NCBI RefSeq assembly: GCF_030445035.2
Contig: NC_080701.1
Location: 23,900,798 to 23,964,797, forward strand
Origin: Dasypus novemcinctus
Taxonomy: Eukaryota; Chordata; Mammalia; Cingulata; Dasypodidae
Length of the DNA stretch: 64,000 nt
Direction of reading: 5' to 3'
Below the pieces are notes generated by a model. That model made no database searches. It saw only the letters and a program-made list of their open reading frames with translations, and was not told the DNA's origin. The stretch's first letter is position 1. The number at the start of each line of letters is the position of its first letter. Positions 13,101-24,037 of this stretch are shown one piece after another. A program made the translations under genes and the position numbers.

Positions 13101-16100
13101 TCTATATTTTATCTTTCACCATCGTATCTGACTTTCCATCTACATCTATTTATCCATCTGTCTATCTATAGAGAGTCTCCATGTCCTTTCCCACTACCTA
13201 AAATTTTGATCAATGTCATAACGCATCTTTAAATCTGTTTAATCCATTTACATAGTCACTGTTTCCCCTGCCCCCAAAAGTCTGGATTATCACTGTAGTG
13301 TGTTCTCTAATATTCTTGCATAGATCTAATTCTTTAATATTTTCTTGGTTAAGGTAACCTTCCTACAATTGGAGTCCTCTTTATATAACCCGGATCTAAG
13401 CTCTTTTTCCTCCTCCTATGGCTGCTTTCTTTTAGAAAGTAAAATGACTTTTGAAGTCTTTATAAATATGGCACTCGCCTTCCTTTCAAACATACCCATT
13501 TCCTAGGATTCTCTTAAGTACTCTTTTTTAGATGTTTTAAAAATTTGCTAAAAAAAGACTACTTATGTTTTCTCCAAATAGGTTTTTGTTCAGTATACAT
13601 ATGAATGAAAGGTGAAACTAAACTCATCCCCAGGCCCAGTCTCAGAGGTAAAAGTGAGCAAGACTTCCTCCAGGCAGAATTAGGCAGTTAACAATTAAGT
13701 TGTTCAGTAGAAAGAAATAGTTTTTAATCTTGCAATTCATTAATATATTGTTACTCTCAAATTAAATATTTTAAAATTAAATGTACTTTGTCCCCCAGTA
13801 AAAGGACAAGAAAACGAATCTTTTCTTTTTAAGATGTTTATTGTGTTGATGGAGCCCTGTAAACAAAGGACTTAACTCTTCCATTCAATTGATATTTTAA
13901 TTTGGTTTGAAATGGTGAGAAACCAGTTAGACCATAAGGGAATATGATATGCATTTTTGTAACAAAATTCTTTAATCTCAATGGTTGAGCAAGAAAAGAG
14001 AATTTTAAAATGGAGAAAGATGAGTGATCAAGCAACCCTAGATTTGTCCTACTGATCTTTATTGATTTCTTTTGCCTTTAAGATACTATAACCATCACTT
14101 TAAAAAATCTTGACTCAAACTCCAGATTTGCTGTTCCCTAGTCAATGCTTGTTTTCATATGTTAAGGAAAGCTTTTTACTAAAATGAGATCTTTTTTTTT
14201 TTAGTGAACCATTTGATAAAATGTGACATATGTGTATATACCCATGAACTATCACTATTATACATTGTGAACATATTTATACCAAATGTTTCCTTTTGCC
14301 TTTTTCTTTTTTAACTCATCTATCCCATTGATTTGTGGTTTATCCATGGAAATTAGAACCCCAGACTCTGTGAGATTAATAGGGCCTAGCAGGATATTTT
14401 GGTTCATCTAACCTTTCCCCAACATTCCAGTCCTTAAGGTCTACCCTGTACAATCTCCTGAGCTTGAGTGTGGTCTGGACTGCTGAATATGATGGAATAT
14501 CATTCCCATGTTTAAGTTACTTTATATGGCAAACTTGAAGGGATATGCAGATGTAGTAGGTTTATCAGTAGTTTCCCTGACACTATAATTTTAGTAAATT
14601 TGTTTTTACAAATATACACCCCTTTTTCCCTCCTCTCTCCATCTCTTGGGAACCTCTACTCAATTTATATCTCAACAAATTTGCTGTGTTAGAAATCTAA
14701 GTGATTTCATACAATTTTTGTCCTTATGTGCCTTGTTTATTTCAAAGATTATAATGTTTTCAAAGTTCTTCCATGTTGCAGCATGTGTCATAAGTTCATT
14801 CTTTCTTAGGGATGAATAATATTCTCTTGTGTGTATGTACCACATTTTCTTTATCTGTTCATTTGTTGAAGGATATTTGGACTATTTCTAACTTTGGGCT
14901 GCTGTGCACAATGTTTCCATGAACATCAGCATACAAGTATCTGTTTGTGACACTGTTTTCAACTTCTTTAGGTATATACCCAGAACTGGGATAGCCAGGT
15001 CATATGATAATACTGCATTAGCTTTTTGAGGAACTGCCAAATTGCTTTCTACAATGATCGGATTGTTTTCTGTCTACCATTTCACGAGAATACCAGTTTC
15101 TCCATATCCTCTCCAAAATTTGCTAGTTTTACTTTTTTTTGGGTAATAATAGCCACCCTTGTGGGTTTGAGTTGTTATCTTATGGTGGTATTGATTTGCA
15201 TTTTCCTAATGGATAATTTTCATGAGCTTATTGACCATTTGTATATTTTCTTTGGAGAAATGTCAATTCAATTCTTTTGCCCATTTTTTCACTGGGTTGT
15301 TTGCCTTTTGATTGTTGCATTGTGAAAGTTCTGGATATTAAGCTCTTGTCTGATATATGGTTGACTGTTACTTCCTTGATAATTTCCTTTGACACAGAAG
15401 TTTTAAATTTTGGTGAAATCAACAAGCATGTGCTTTTGGTGTCATATCTAAGAATCTATCCATTTAGGTCTTTATCCATTTTCACTTGATTTTTGTATAT
15501 GGTATAAGACTATCCAGTTTCCCAGAGCCTTTTCTTGAAGAGACTATTCTTTCCACACTGCACTTTCTTAAAACCCTCATTAAAAAATCAGTTGGCTATA
15601 GATGTTTAGGTCTATTTCTGGACTCTCAATTCTGTTCCACTCGTCACTTGTCTTTACACTAGTACCACCTTGTTTTAAGTATTATGGATTTGTGGTATGA
15701 TCTGAAATTTAAAAGTGTGAGTTCTACAAATTTGGCCTTCTTTTTCAAAACTGTTTTGACAATTTGGGGTCCTTGCAGTTTCATTTGAATTTGAGGATCA
15801 GTTTTTTTCCATTTCTGCAATAACTACAAAAAAAAAATCAACAACCAAAAAACATTGGCTTTCTGATAGGGATTGCATAGAATATGTGTATTTCTTTAGG
15901 TTGTATTACATCTTAACAACATTAGCTCTTCTCATCAATAAACATGGGATGCCTTGTCATTTATTTAGGTCTTCTTTAATTCCTTTCAGCAATATTTGTC
16001 ATTTTCAGTGTATAAGTCTTTTGTATTCTTGATTAAATTTATTCCTAGGTACTTTATTTTTAGATACTCTTGCAAGAGGAATTATCTAAATTTCCTTTGT

Positions 16101-17293
16101 AAATTGTTCATTGTTAGTGTATAGGAACACAATCAATTTTTGTGTTTTGATCCTTCTACTCTGCCACTTTGTCGAACATATTTATTAGTTTTAGTAGTTT
16201 CCTTATGGATTTCCATTGGATTTTCTTTATATAGGATTCCTGCAAATAATATTTTTTCTTCTTCCTTTATAAGATTATTTTGATCTTCCAAAGAATTAAA
16301 TACCGATGTAAAAAAGAGAAAAATCCAGATAAAAATAAACATAATAAAAGTTTCCACAATTCATGAGCTTTGATTCTTGTACTCTGCTTCTGGAACTATT
16401 TCCAGTGCTTCTAGATTGTTGGTATTTTAGTGAATATTTTTCACATCTACACCATCATCTTACAGTGTGTGCAAAGCCTCGCAGGCCCGTTATGGTTTTT
16501 CCCTGGTGTATTACTCTTAGGTTACTTTCATGAAATAATAATAATGAAAATCGCTAACACTATTACTAATAATAGTTATAATAATTACTACTTTATCCCC
16601 AGTTTTCAGCAGAATTTAAGTTAACAGAATGTAAGCCAGATTTCAAATCTTTGTGGACTGGCTCTAGCATCTGGGCCCTTAAACCCTGTGACCTCAGTGA
16701 GTAACAAAATACCCATCATTCAGAACCCCTGCCTTGACACATTTGTGATCAAGTTTTAAAAAGTCAGTCATTTTGATTTTTTGTTCATTTTTTTCTGTGT
16801 TGACTTGTACAAAGAATACCTTAACCTGTCAGAGGAAATCACAACCCGTAAAAGAGTCAGGGCTATACACATAACCACAAAACCTAGTAATATAGTATTA
16901 TAGTCTTTAAGCTAATACAACTACCCACATTTTAAAATGGAGAATTGATGAGAGGATTTCATCAGAGAGTAATATAATGTGTGTAGCCTAGTGCCAATGA
17001 GAATAAGGAGTTTGGAAGTTAGAGGAAAGCTATTTTCTGAGTAATTTAAATGATTCCTAGGTGCAGAGGATGTGACTGAGCAATTAGCTGAATAGAATTC
17101 TTTGTTAACTATTTTTTCTTATATTATCTAGTTCTATTTCTTATATTCCAACATCGGGTTCATTAATCGTAGTGATATGTATTAAAATAAATAAGGAATT
17201 CTTTAGTTTTGACGTGACTTTTGTGAGTTTTTTCAGCCATTGCTAAACTTTTCTCAGTACATAGAAATGCATGTTGTAATAGAAAAAAATTTG
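1116..17293 (+). CDS. ADAM2: ADAM2-like (fertilin beta) gene, three internal exons of the prodomain to metalloprotease-domain start
   Basis: Three exons at 1116-1192, 1702-1870 and 17237-17293 read in one frame. ADAM2 is a sperm-surface, membrane-anchored ADAM protein with a non-catalytic metalloprotease-like domain, needed for sperm migration and egg binding. The encoded peptide covers the end of the prodomain (with [32 protein letters not shown] and [12 protein letters not shown]) and the first strand of the metalloprotease-like domain ([14 protein letters not shown]). From memory it matches human ADAM2 better than ADAM18 or ADAM32, chiefly at FEHVIYQV and YIEMHV. Phases fit: exon 1 here ends with two bases of an Arg codon, exon 2 supplies the third and ends in phase 0, and exon 3 starts in phase 0. 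NVT and NAS are potential N-glycosylation sites. Earlier exons lie left of the window. The next exon (expected to begin like YNHMGSD) was not found up to the convergent IDO1 gene, so the gene may be truncated or rearranged. A close ADAM paralogue is not excluded. Confidence 0.82.
1537..1626 (+). repeat. DAS-type tRNA-derived SINE, single unit
   Basis: GTGCCTCAGTGGTTGAGAGC resembles a tRNA A box, GGTTCTAGGTTCAATACC a B box, and a 10-A tail follows. It sits in the intron between the first two ADAM2-like exons. Confidence 0.75.
1702..1870 (+). CDS. ADAM2: ADAM2-like exon (169 nt)
   Basis: It follows TTTTTAAG and completes the split Arg, then reads [18 protein letters not shown] through KIQSVK. 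Donor AAG|GTAGGT at 1870 is chosen over GTAG|GTGAGT four bases later because only the first leaves phase 0, which matches the start of the next exon. Confidence 0.85.
4927..5020 (-). repeat. DAS-type SINE unit inserted in the L1
   Basis: The + strand shows GGTACCAGGGAATGAACCCA and GTGCTCAACCACTGAGCTAC, the reverse complements of the SINE B and A boxes, after a T-rich tail. Confidence 0.75.
7578..7668 (-). repeat. DAS-type SINE unit inserted in the L1
   Basis: The antisense B box is in CATTGAACCCAGGGTCTTC and the antisense A box in CTCAATCACTGATCC, after a T tract. Confidence 0.65.
7680..7788 (-). repeat. DAS-type SINE unit, adjacent second copy
   Basis: GGAGGCACACACAGGACCTC and CTTAACCACTTGAGCCACAT form a second antisense head directly after the previous unit. 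Confidence 0.65.
8485..8895 (-). mobile_element. MaLR-like LTR fossil
   Basis: The antisense text includes GAGAGGCTAGAAGTTGAAAA and a terminal ATTGGGGTACATAATTAGAT segment, in the order expected for a reversed MaLR (ERVL-related) LTR. It is degraded and old, and the family is uncertain. Confidence 0.45.
9345..9610 (-). mobile_element. Xenarthran L1 3' end, truncated
   Basis: A T-rich stretch and AATGTTACATTC are followed by GAGGTTCCCATATACTATAC and ACATTTTGGAGCACTGC, the reverse complement of the L1 3' UTR present in several copies in this window. Similarity fades near 9.61 kb. Confidence 0.75.
9611..10870 (-). pseudogene. Possible retrocopy of an unidentified mRNA
   Basis: This stretch is less AT-rich than its surroundings. 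It has an 88-codon open frame on the - strand at 10338-10604 containing [16 protein letters not shown] and [17 protein letters not shown], compositionally protein-like. Further protein-like but interrupted reading seems to continue upstream toward 10.86 kb. I could not identify the parent gene. It may instead be part of an old repeat. Confidence 0.3.
11170..11690 (-). mobile_element. MaLR-like LTR fossil, xenarthran family A
   Basis: The antisense copy starts with TAGTTTGCCAAAGGGCTGCT and ACAAAGTACCAGAAATGTGT and contains TTATATCAGACCCAGCAAG-like sequence. A close relative lies at 22268-22890 in the same orientation. It has no coding capacity and is probably a solo LTR. Confidence 0.6.
11755..11835. 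repeat. TA/TG microsatellite
   Basis: Runs of TATATATA, TGTGTGTGTG, ACACACA and TATATATATA occur in close succession. Confidence 0.85.
11840..14185. other. Intronic DNA, no recognised feature
   Basis: AT-rich, mostly pyrimidine-rich on the + strand. It probably contains old unrecognised repeats. No exon-like stretch with splice sites and protein similarity was seen. Confidence 0.5.
14189..16360 (-). mobile_element. LINE-1 3' half (L1M-like), sense on the - strand
   Basis: A T run at 14189 marks the 3' end. The antisense 3' UTR contains GAAGGATATTTGGACTATTT and AGGTATATACCCAGAACTGG. Farther right comes ORF2 antisense (GTCTTCTTTAATTCCTTTCA near 15.97 kb, parallel to the same segment of the 2.6-8.5 kb L1). 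The element is 5' truncated near 16.36 kb. An unrelated insert may occupy about 14.33-14.58 kb. Confidence 0.8.
16361..17236. other. Unique intronic DNA before the third ADAM2-like exon
   Basis: No repeat or gene was recognised. A short ATAATAATA-type stretch lies near 16.54-16.58 kb. Confidence 0.5.
17237..17293 (+). CDS. ADAM2: ADAM2-like exon (57 nt)
   Basis: Acceptor TTTTTTCAG and donor TTG|GTAAGT are both consensus. Nineteen codons read [19 protein letters not shown], the junction between prodomain and metalloprotease-like domain. It lies 15.4 kb from the previous exon. Confidence 0.85.
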
Positions 17294-17439
17294 GTAAGTA
17301 TACTCTGATTTATTTGTATTGTATCACTGTATATTAGCAAAGAGGAATTAAACCAACTTTGTATTTTCTTTAGTTGCTAGCTCATTGGCTGGCACTCAGC
17401 AAATGTTGAGTTAAATGGATGGTCTCTCAGTCTTATTGT

Positions 17440-17780
17440 GAATCACATACTTTCAGAATGAGGGTCTGGGTCACCTCTCTCAGTCTTGGCTGCTCTGCTT
17501 TCTTCCCAAGTTCACCTGTGAGCTATCAAGAGTCTGGCTTTCTTCAGCCTTGAGGTGCTCCATGGGCCCAGCCTCTTGGGGGCTTTGTGTTTCAGCTTTG
17601 AATGCTAGCGATGTCTTTTGCCCCACTTTAGGCCGCCAGAGATTTGCCTTGTGGTAAGGAACACAGGAGCCAAACCCTCCATGAAGTCCTACCAGCATCT
17701 TTCCTGTTTACCAAGAGGAAGTCAGTTAGATATAATTGTACCCAGAAACAGCACCAGGGCTGGGTGTTTCAGAGCCCTGG
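17440..17780 (-). mobile_element. MaLR-like LTR fragment
   Basis: CCTCTTGGGGGCTTTGTG and CTGCTCTGCTTTCTTCCCAA parallel the antisense LTRs at 11.2-11.7 and 22.3-22.9 kb (CCTCTTGGGGACTTCCTG; CTGCTCCGCTTTCTTCCCGA). Both ends are missing. Confidence 0.45.
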
Positions 17781-18189
17781 GTTCTATAATAATCTGTTTT
17801 TTTCATAAAATACAATAGAATCAGACTAACAACTGACACTTCAGTTTCTCTTAGGCTTCAGTTTCTCTTAGGCTGTAGTTTTAGGGCCTTATTGAAATGG
17901 ACCAAGGATTTTTAGGAAAAAAAAAAGGAAATATTCACACTTGAAATTGTTATGACATTGTTTATGTATTTACTGATAGTGCCATCACATAAACCATGTT
18001 TCAGTTTCAAAATTGCTGAAGTCCTAAATCTAAATGGCAAAAGCAATGCAAATGCAAGCAATTCTGGAACATAGATTGTTCTTGTCCGGCTCATTAATTG
18101 CTTCTTTGTTTCTAAGTTCAAGGAACTTTCTGTTCCCCTCTTTGTTCGAATGTTCAGGCATCTGGCAATCATGCATACTTCCATTTTTT

Positions 18190-18470
18190 AAACTCTCTTC
18201 TTTTTTTTTTTTTTTGAGTATTATTTTTTTTTGTCCTTATTTATTTTTTAATGTTACATTAAAAAAATATGCGGTCCCCATATACCCCAACTCCCTCCCA
18301 CCACTCCTCCCCCCATAACAACAACCTCCTCCATCATCATGAGACATTCATTGCGCTTGGTGAATACGTCTCTGAGCACTGCTGCACGTCATGGTCAATG
18401 GTCCTTTCTGAGCACGAGCTGAATGCCTGCGACTTCAGTCCTAGGTCTGCAAACACTTAGAGACCTAGAA
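18190..18470 (-). mobile_element. Xenarthran L1 3' end, truncated
   Basis: A T-rich stretch, AATGTTACATTAAAAAAATA, GGTCCCCATATACCCCA and TCTCTGAGCACTGCTGCAC mirror the longer copy at 45.96-46.9 kb. Confidence 0.75.
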
Positions 18471-18479
18471 GCCACCTCT

Positions 18480-19190
18480 TCAGCAGGGTCATGTCCAACA
18501 GAACGCTAACTTTGTCAGTCCCGTTGCCTTCATATTTCTCCTGTTTCCTTTTATCTCTAGTCCTACTGCTGCCATTTTCAGTCCCTTGCCAATTACTATT
18601 GGAATATTACATTGCGAGAACCTCCTGACTGGTCTCTCCGCCTCAAATCTAATCCCACTCTTCTTTCCCTCCATTTAGGACCTGGACTGCTTTTAGAGCC
18701 TCCTCAGTGGTGGTCCTGCCTTTACTGTTACTCTTCATGTTATGCTGCCCTGCAATTTTTCTTTCCAACTACTGCCCGAAAGATAATTTAAATATACTAA
18801 TATAAAAGTCATTCCTCTGCTTAAAATCTTTCTCTTTGTTTTTAGGATAAACTTAACTAGTCCATTGCATGGCCCTGGGAGACAGTCAGGGTTTGGATCT
18901 ACCACCCCACTCACTCTTCTTATTCTTTTATGTTTTAGCTATACAACTATTATGTACATGTCCTCAAATAGACTGTGCTTCTAAATCTTTTTCACACCCT
19001 TCTCTCTATGCTTGGAATTTTCCAACTTTTCTTTTCACTAACACATATGCTAATGATCCTTTAAAACTGAGTTCACGTGTGACCTCATCTAGGAAAACTT
19101 AGTCTTCCATACACCCTTTCCAACCCTCCCCTTCTTCCTGCCACTTCACTTTGTAGATCCAGCCTCCCTCTATTTCCCCTTAGTCTGCTT
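18480..19190 (-). mobile_element. LINE-2 fragment
   Basis: The + strand resembles reversed L2: CTGCTTAAAATCTTTCTCTT, TTTAGGATAAACTTAACTAG, CATGGCCCTGGGAGACAGTC, and a later CACCCTTCTCTCTATGCTTG. It is old and diverged. Confidence 0.5.
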
Positions 19191-19809
19191 TAAGGGCTCC
19201 TGGTCTGTGAAGCATCAGACAATCATCGATAAGGTAATTATTAACTGTACACTTAAGATAGGTGGACATATAATCTAAAATTTAAAAACTAACTCTGAAA
19301 AGTACATAAAAATGTAACAAAATGAGCTTTTAAATATGGTTTATACTTGCAGTTTTATGTTGTTAAAAAGTGCTTCAAATATACTGCTGCAAAGTTGCTC
19401 TTTATAAATGGTGCTGGTGGTAATGTCAGATTATAAACTGTCAAAGCTAAATATTTTTACAGAATTGGAAAACTAACATTGTGATAGTCTTATTTGAATC
19501 AGTTTTCAATTCTAACTATATCAGAGCAAAAGCAACATGTATTGAAAGAACGTAAAAAAAAAAAAATCTTTGGAGACAGAGTTGAGAGAGAATCCCCTAC
19601 AAGTTAGTTCTTCAGTTTGTACTAGAAAATGACCTAGAATAGTGGTTTTCATATAGAAATGGGTGAGTAAGAGGTGGTTGTAGCAGCATGATCATTGGAG
19701 ATCTTCCCAGGGCCTGGAGTCTCTACTAAACCTTGGAGAGTTAAAGGACCTGTACATTCTACAAAAGACACTCAAGTAATTCTGCCTTTCTCCTTTCCTT
19801 ATTCACTCT

Positions 19810-20160
19810 CTATGGTGGATTGAATTGTGTAGTCAAGTCATCCCTTGAAGATGTTAGTTAAGGTGCCCCTTCATCCATACTACTAGAGTCCTTTATAAGC
19901 AGAAGAAATTCAGACATGCAGAGAGATAGTCACAGGAAGGAGATGGAAGCCAGGCCCGAGACAGAAAGAAGAGAGCATTACTGTATGGCAGGAAAGTCAA
20001 GGAACCCAAGGATTGCCAGCCCACCAGGATGTAACCAACTGGAAGGAAGCAAGCCTCTACATCTGAAACCATGAGACAATAAATGCCCACTGTTGAAGGC
20101 AACTTGTTGTGTGGTATTTGTCATAGATGCCTGGAAAACGAAGATACCCTGCCTCTAACA
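19810..20160 (+). mobile_element. MaLR-like LTR fossil
   Basis: Sense orientation, with GGTGGATTGAATTGTGTAGT near the start, CTTTATAAGCAGAAGAAATT in the middle and GAGACAATAAATGCCCACTG before GTGTGGTATTTGTCATAGAT, the MaLR promoter-to-polyA order. Short and degraded. Confidence 0.6.
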
Positions 20161-20164
20161 TCTT

Positions 20165-21130
20165 TGAAAGTCACTGTAAAATAAGGAGAATAACTCCCAT
20201 TCTGGCTTCTTGATAGCACTGTAGATAGGAAAGAATGAAATTGAATGAAAATACTTTTTAACTTTTAAAACATGTAAATATATAAAAATATTTATTGTTA
20301 TATCAAACTCATTGTCCTTATAGAAATCTAAGCATTTTCCATTTAGGAATACATGTTGGCTTTTTGTTGTTTAAATGTTTCATTATGATTCACCTAGCAT
20401 ATCAACCAATTTTCATCATATATAATATATGAAGATTATGTATATGATTGATTCATGAAATTGAAAGGCACCTTAAGAATCGTTAATTTCTCTCTGAACA
20501 TTTTATATGGGCAATAAAGGACCACAGAGTTTAAGTGAATTATCTAGGGTCACCGAGCAGGTTTTTAATATGAGTTCATTATAACTTATTTTAAAGTAAT
20601 AATTTAATGAAATAAATCAACGGATAAAGTAACTTATGGCATTTTGTTTTGTTTTTTTGTAAAATGCATTGGCAGAAATGTTTCATCAGAAATTGCCAGT
20701 ACAAAAAATAAATATTGAAAGTACAATGTCACTTGTAATGTAAATACAAATTATTTACATATTCACAAACTCCAGCATCTTTTTTCATGATTCTCAGCAT
20801 ATCTGAAAAGTAGGGGAAAAATAATAGAACAAATATACCACACGTTCTTTATATTTTTGCTCATTACAAATATAAAAATATAATACACTTGGGGCATGAT
20901 CTAAGAGCAAAGTTATGTAACCTAGCCATTTTACTTTTTGGCTATTTTATTCATCGTGGGATGCAAGCTCCCTTCTGCTTTGTTCTCTTATTGGAATACA
21001 GCTGTTACGGTATGGATTAAATTTGTCTTTAGAATGGCTTCCTGAAATAAAAAGTTATATAAAATTAAAAAGCCACCTCACTTGAAAGCCAACAAAAATT
21101 CACTTAGGAAACTTAAATAGCTAAACAGGA
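20165..21130. other. Intergenic or intronic DNA, no recognised feature
   Basis: AT-rich. No repeat head, exon or RNA gene was recognised. Confidence 0.5.
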
Positions 21131-21134
21131 TTTT

Positions 21135-22145
21135 AAAAAAATATTTTTTAATTTATTTTTAAAAGATACATAGATCACACAAAATGTTACATTAAAAAAT
21201 AAAGGAGATTCCCATATGCCCCATGCCCCACATCCCCCACTTTTCCCACATCAGCAACTTCTTTAATTAGTGCAGTATATTCATTGCATTTGATGAATAT
21301 ATTTTGGAGCACTGCTACACAGCATGGATTACAGTTTATATTGTAGTTTACACTCTCCCCTAGTCCATTCAGTAGGTTATGGCAGGATATATAATCGCCT
21401 GCATCTATCCCTGCAATATCATTCAGGACAACTCCAAGTCCCTAAAATGCCCCCATATCACACTCCTTTTCCCTCTCCCTGCCTTCAGCAACTCCTGTGG
21501 CCACTGTCTCCACATCAATGATACAATTTCTTCCATTGCTAGAGTCACAGTAATTCTATAGTAGAAAACCAGTAAGTCCACTCTAATCCATATTCTATTC
21601 CTCCATCCTGAGGACCCTGGGATGGTGATGTCCACTCCACCTCTCAATTGAGAGGGGCCTTCATTCCCACATGGCTGGTGGATGGGAATTTAATGCCCAC
21701 AACTGTAGACTTTCTTGGTTCTTTGGTGTAATAGTTGTCCATCTTCACCTCCCTGACAGTTGACTTAGGTAAGTCCAACAAACTGGAAAGTAGGTACTGC
21801 AACATTGCTGAAGCTCAGGGTCCAGCTGACACATGGACAACCCAGAGATTCAAGTCACCTGGACATACACCAACCCCAGCTCCAGCCACAGGTTCAATAA
21901 AAGTGACAGAAGAGGTATGTGTAGAGAGGTCACATCTGAGACCAAGTCTATCACACTCCAGAGCAAAAATTCCACAGTAGGACCCACTGGCAAGGACTGA
22001 ACTCCAGAGTCATCTGCCATGACCATAGGACCATAGGACCATAGGACCATAGGATCTCCGTAGTCCTCAGGAGCACCAGTACCTGGGGTTGTATCTACTT
22101 TGGCTGTCTATGAGATCCTACTAAGACTTGCATAAGCATGACCCC
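21135..22145 (-). mobile_element. Xenarthran L1 3' UTR, about 1 kb
   Basis: Collinear with the copies at 45.96-46.9 kb and (reversed) 56.3-57.9 kb. Shared landmarks are CATTTTGGAGCACTGCTACA (approximate), TATCATTCAGGACAACTCCA, CCAGTAAGTCCACTCTAATC and GTTGTATCTACTTTGGCTGT. An 8-bp GACCATAG unit is repeated four times at 22021-22054 within it. Confidence 0.8.
22021..22054. repeat. Tandem repeat of GACCATAG (about 4.25 copies)
   Basis: A perfect 8-bp tandem array inside the L1 3' UTR copy. The corresponding place in the 46.8-kb copy has only one unit. Confidence 0.95.
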
Positions 22146-22267
22146 AGTCAATGAAAACTAGGGTTTAGATTAGAACACACTGAAAGGATAGAAGAAAGTG
22201 TAATTTTGTTTGATGTGTACTGGCAATTTGTTTCATTTTCTCCACATGTAGTTACTTGATCTTTTGG

Positions 22268-22890
22268 TAAGTGTCTTAATTTGTCACAGGGCTGCCAATG
22301 CAAAGTACCAGAAATGTGTTGGCTTTTATAATGCGAACTTTATTAGGGTAAAAGTATACAGCTCAGAGGTTGTGAATATGTCCAAATCAAGGCACCATCA
22401 GAGATGTTTTCTCACCAGTTAGCTACTGTGATCCTGGTGTCCTGCTGCATGGTGAAGCATGATGGGGCTGAGCCTTCTCCTCAAGGCTCATCATCTCCTG
22501 GAGCTCAGCTATGGGCAATCAAGTAAATGGTTTGGCCCTTCAGTCTTGAGCTCCTCCGTGGATCTAGCCTCTTGGGGACTTCCTGCTCAGCTTCAGCTGC
22601 TAGTGACCCTCGAATCCTCTCCACATGGCAGTGTAAAAAATGAAATGGTGGTTTCCTTTCTCTGTGTTTCTCTGTGTTTCCTCAGTTTATATAAGACCCA
22701 GCAAGAGGACAGGGACCCAACTTGTGTCATGCCTCACTGATGTAGTCCAGTAAAAAGTCATCTAATCATGGTCCTTTAACTGAAGCTATCAAAGGGTCCC
22801 ATCTATACTGTGTTTATATGCACAGGGATGGGTTAACTTAAGAACAAAATTTTCTGGGGTCCACAAATGACAAACCAGGACAGTGAAGTA
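22268..22890 (-). mobile_element. MaLR-like LTR fossil, xenarthran family A
   Basis: Antisense, with CAGGGCTGCCAATGCAAAGT, TACCAGAAATGTGTTGGCTT, CAGTTTATATAAGACCCAGC and GGGATGGGTTAACTTAAGAA, collinear with the 11.2-kb copy but more complete. Probably a solo LTR. Confidence 0.6.
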
Positions 22891-23159
22891 TAAATGATAG
22901 GAGATATCTTACCTGTGTGATGAACTGAGATCCATCACTAAACTGAACCTAATTTTGTGCTAATTTTGGATAGCAATCTTTTAGTCTACTAGAAGAGATG
23001 ATTGTTCAGTAGCTGTAGCTATGAAGCTAGAGTCTTCATAACAAATCAATAGAATAATTACAAAATGGTACTTGTTTAGAGAAGCAGAACTCTTCAAAAT
23101 AAGTCTATTAAAAATCCTATAGATTTTCTTTCTGTTGTTTTAGTTTTAGTTTTCATTTT

Positions 23160-23930
23160 TGGGATTTTTTTTTTTTTTGCTACATCATAAAACCAAACCT
23201 CAAAATCAGCCTCAGGGAAATTTTCCATCAAAACAAACTTAGACTATTTTGTATAATGGGTGACTTTTGTAGATCATAGAACCTGAACAAATATGGAAGC
23301 ATACTGATGTTTCCTCTAGTAATTTTCTGTTAAATTTCAAAGCTGTACCTTCAGATATTGTCAGTTTATAGATATGGTCTATCAGCAAGAGAGAATCTCT
23401 TCCATTTGTCGGATAATAAGTAGTAATAATATTTCCATCATCAGATATTTGAAGAACTTCTTTCAGATATTTTTTCTTTGACATATTGTGAAATGTTTAC
23501 TTTCACATATTTTACATTCTCTTTTAAATCCTTCACACACGCTCATCCTCTGAATCAAGGATGTTCACCACTGATGTTTTGATTTTTCAGTCTCATTGAT
23601 TTTAACCTTCGAAAGATTAAAGATCTAATGCATTATAAGGTATATTTCTGATAACCCAATGAAGGTTCCATATTCATAGTCTTCCTCTATTCAGAAAGAG
23701 GACTTAAGCCAAAGAGTAGATCAGATTTACTGTGAATTTTAGTCATATATTTCATGGTTTTCAGCAGTTTTAGAATACATACTTTGGAGAGTTCTTTTTA
23801 GTTCTTATATAAGACCATATGTTTCTCGATGTGTCCTACAGATATGGATGATTCTGGAAATCTCTGGGCTACTGGTGCTGTGTTCAGAAAGTTCTCTTAA
23901 ATGATCATTTATTTATCCACTTGATTTTTA
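23160..23930 (-). pseudogene. PLK4: PLK4 (polo-like kinase 4) retropseudogene fragment
   Basis: On the - strand, pieces in shifting frames match from memory the linker and first polo box of PLK4, the centriole-duplication kinase. They are TYGL and a SPLSEE-like stretch near 23.7-23.8 kb, KEVLQISDDGNIITTYYP at 23.4 kb, YQYAS-FVQ near 23.3 kb and LMENFPEADFEVWFYD near 23.2 kb. The matches follow the parent order with no visible introns, so it looks like a reverse-transcribed copy. It has stops and frame changes throughout, and the kinase domain is absent. A run of about 14 A (on the - strand) at 23165-23178 directly follows the polo-box sequence. It has no likely function as a protein. Confidence 0.75.
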
Positions 23931-24037
23931 TTTATCCACTTCCATTTCTTGAGAAGAAAAATTACTTGAAATTTTATCGTTTGGAAATATAGTCATTTTA
24001 TTGTGAGTGGTTGGGCAATCAATCAAAAATCCTATCA

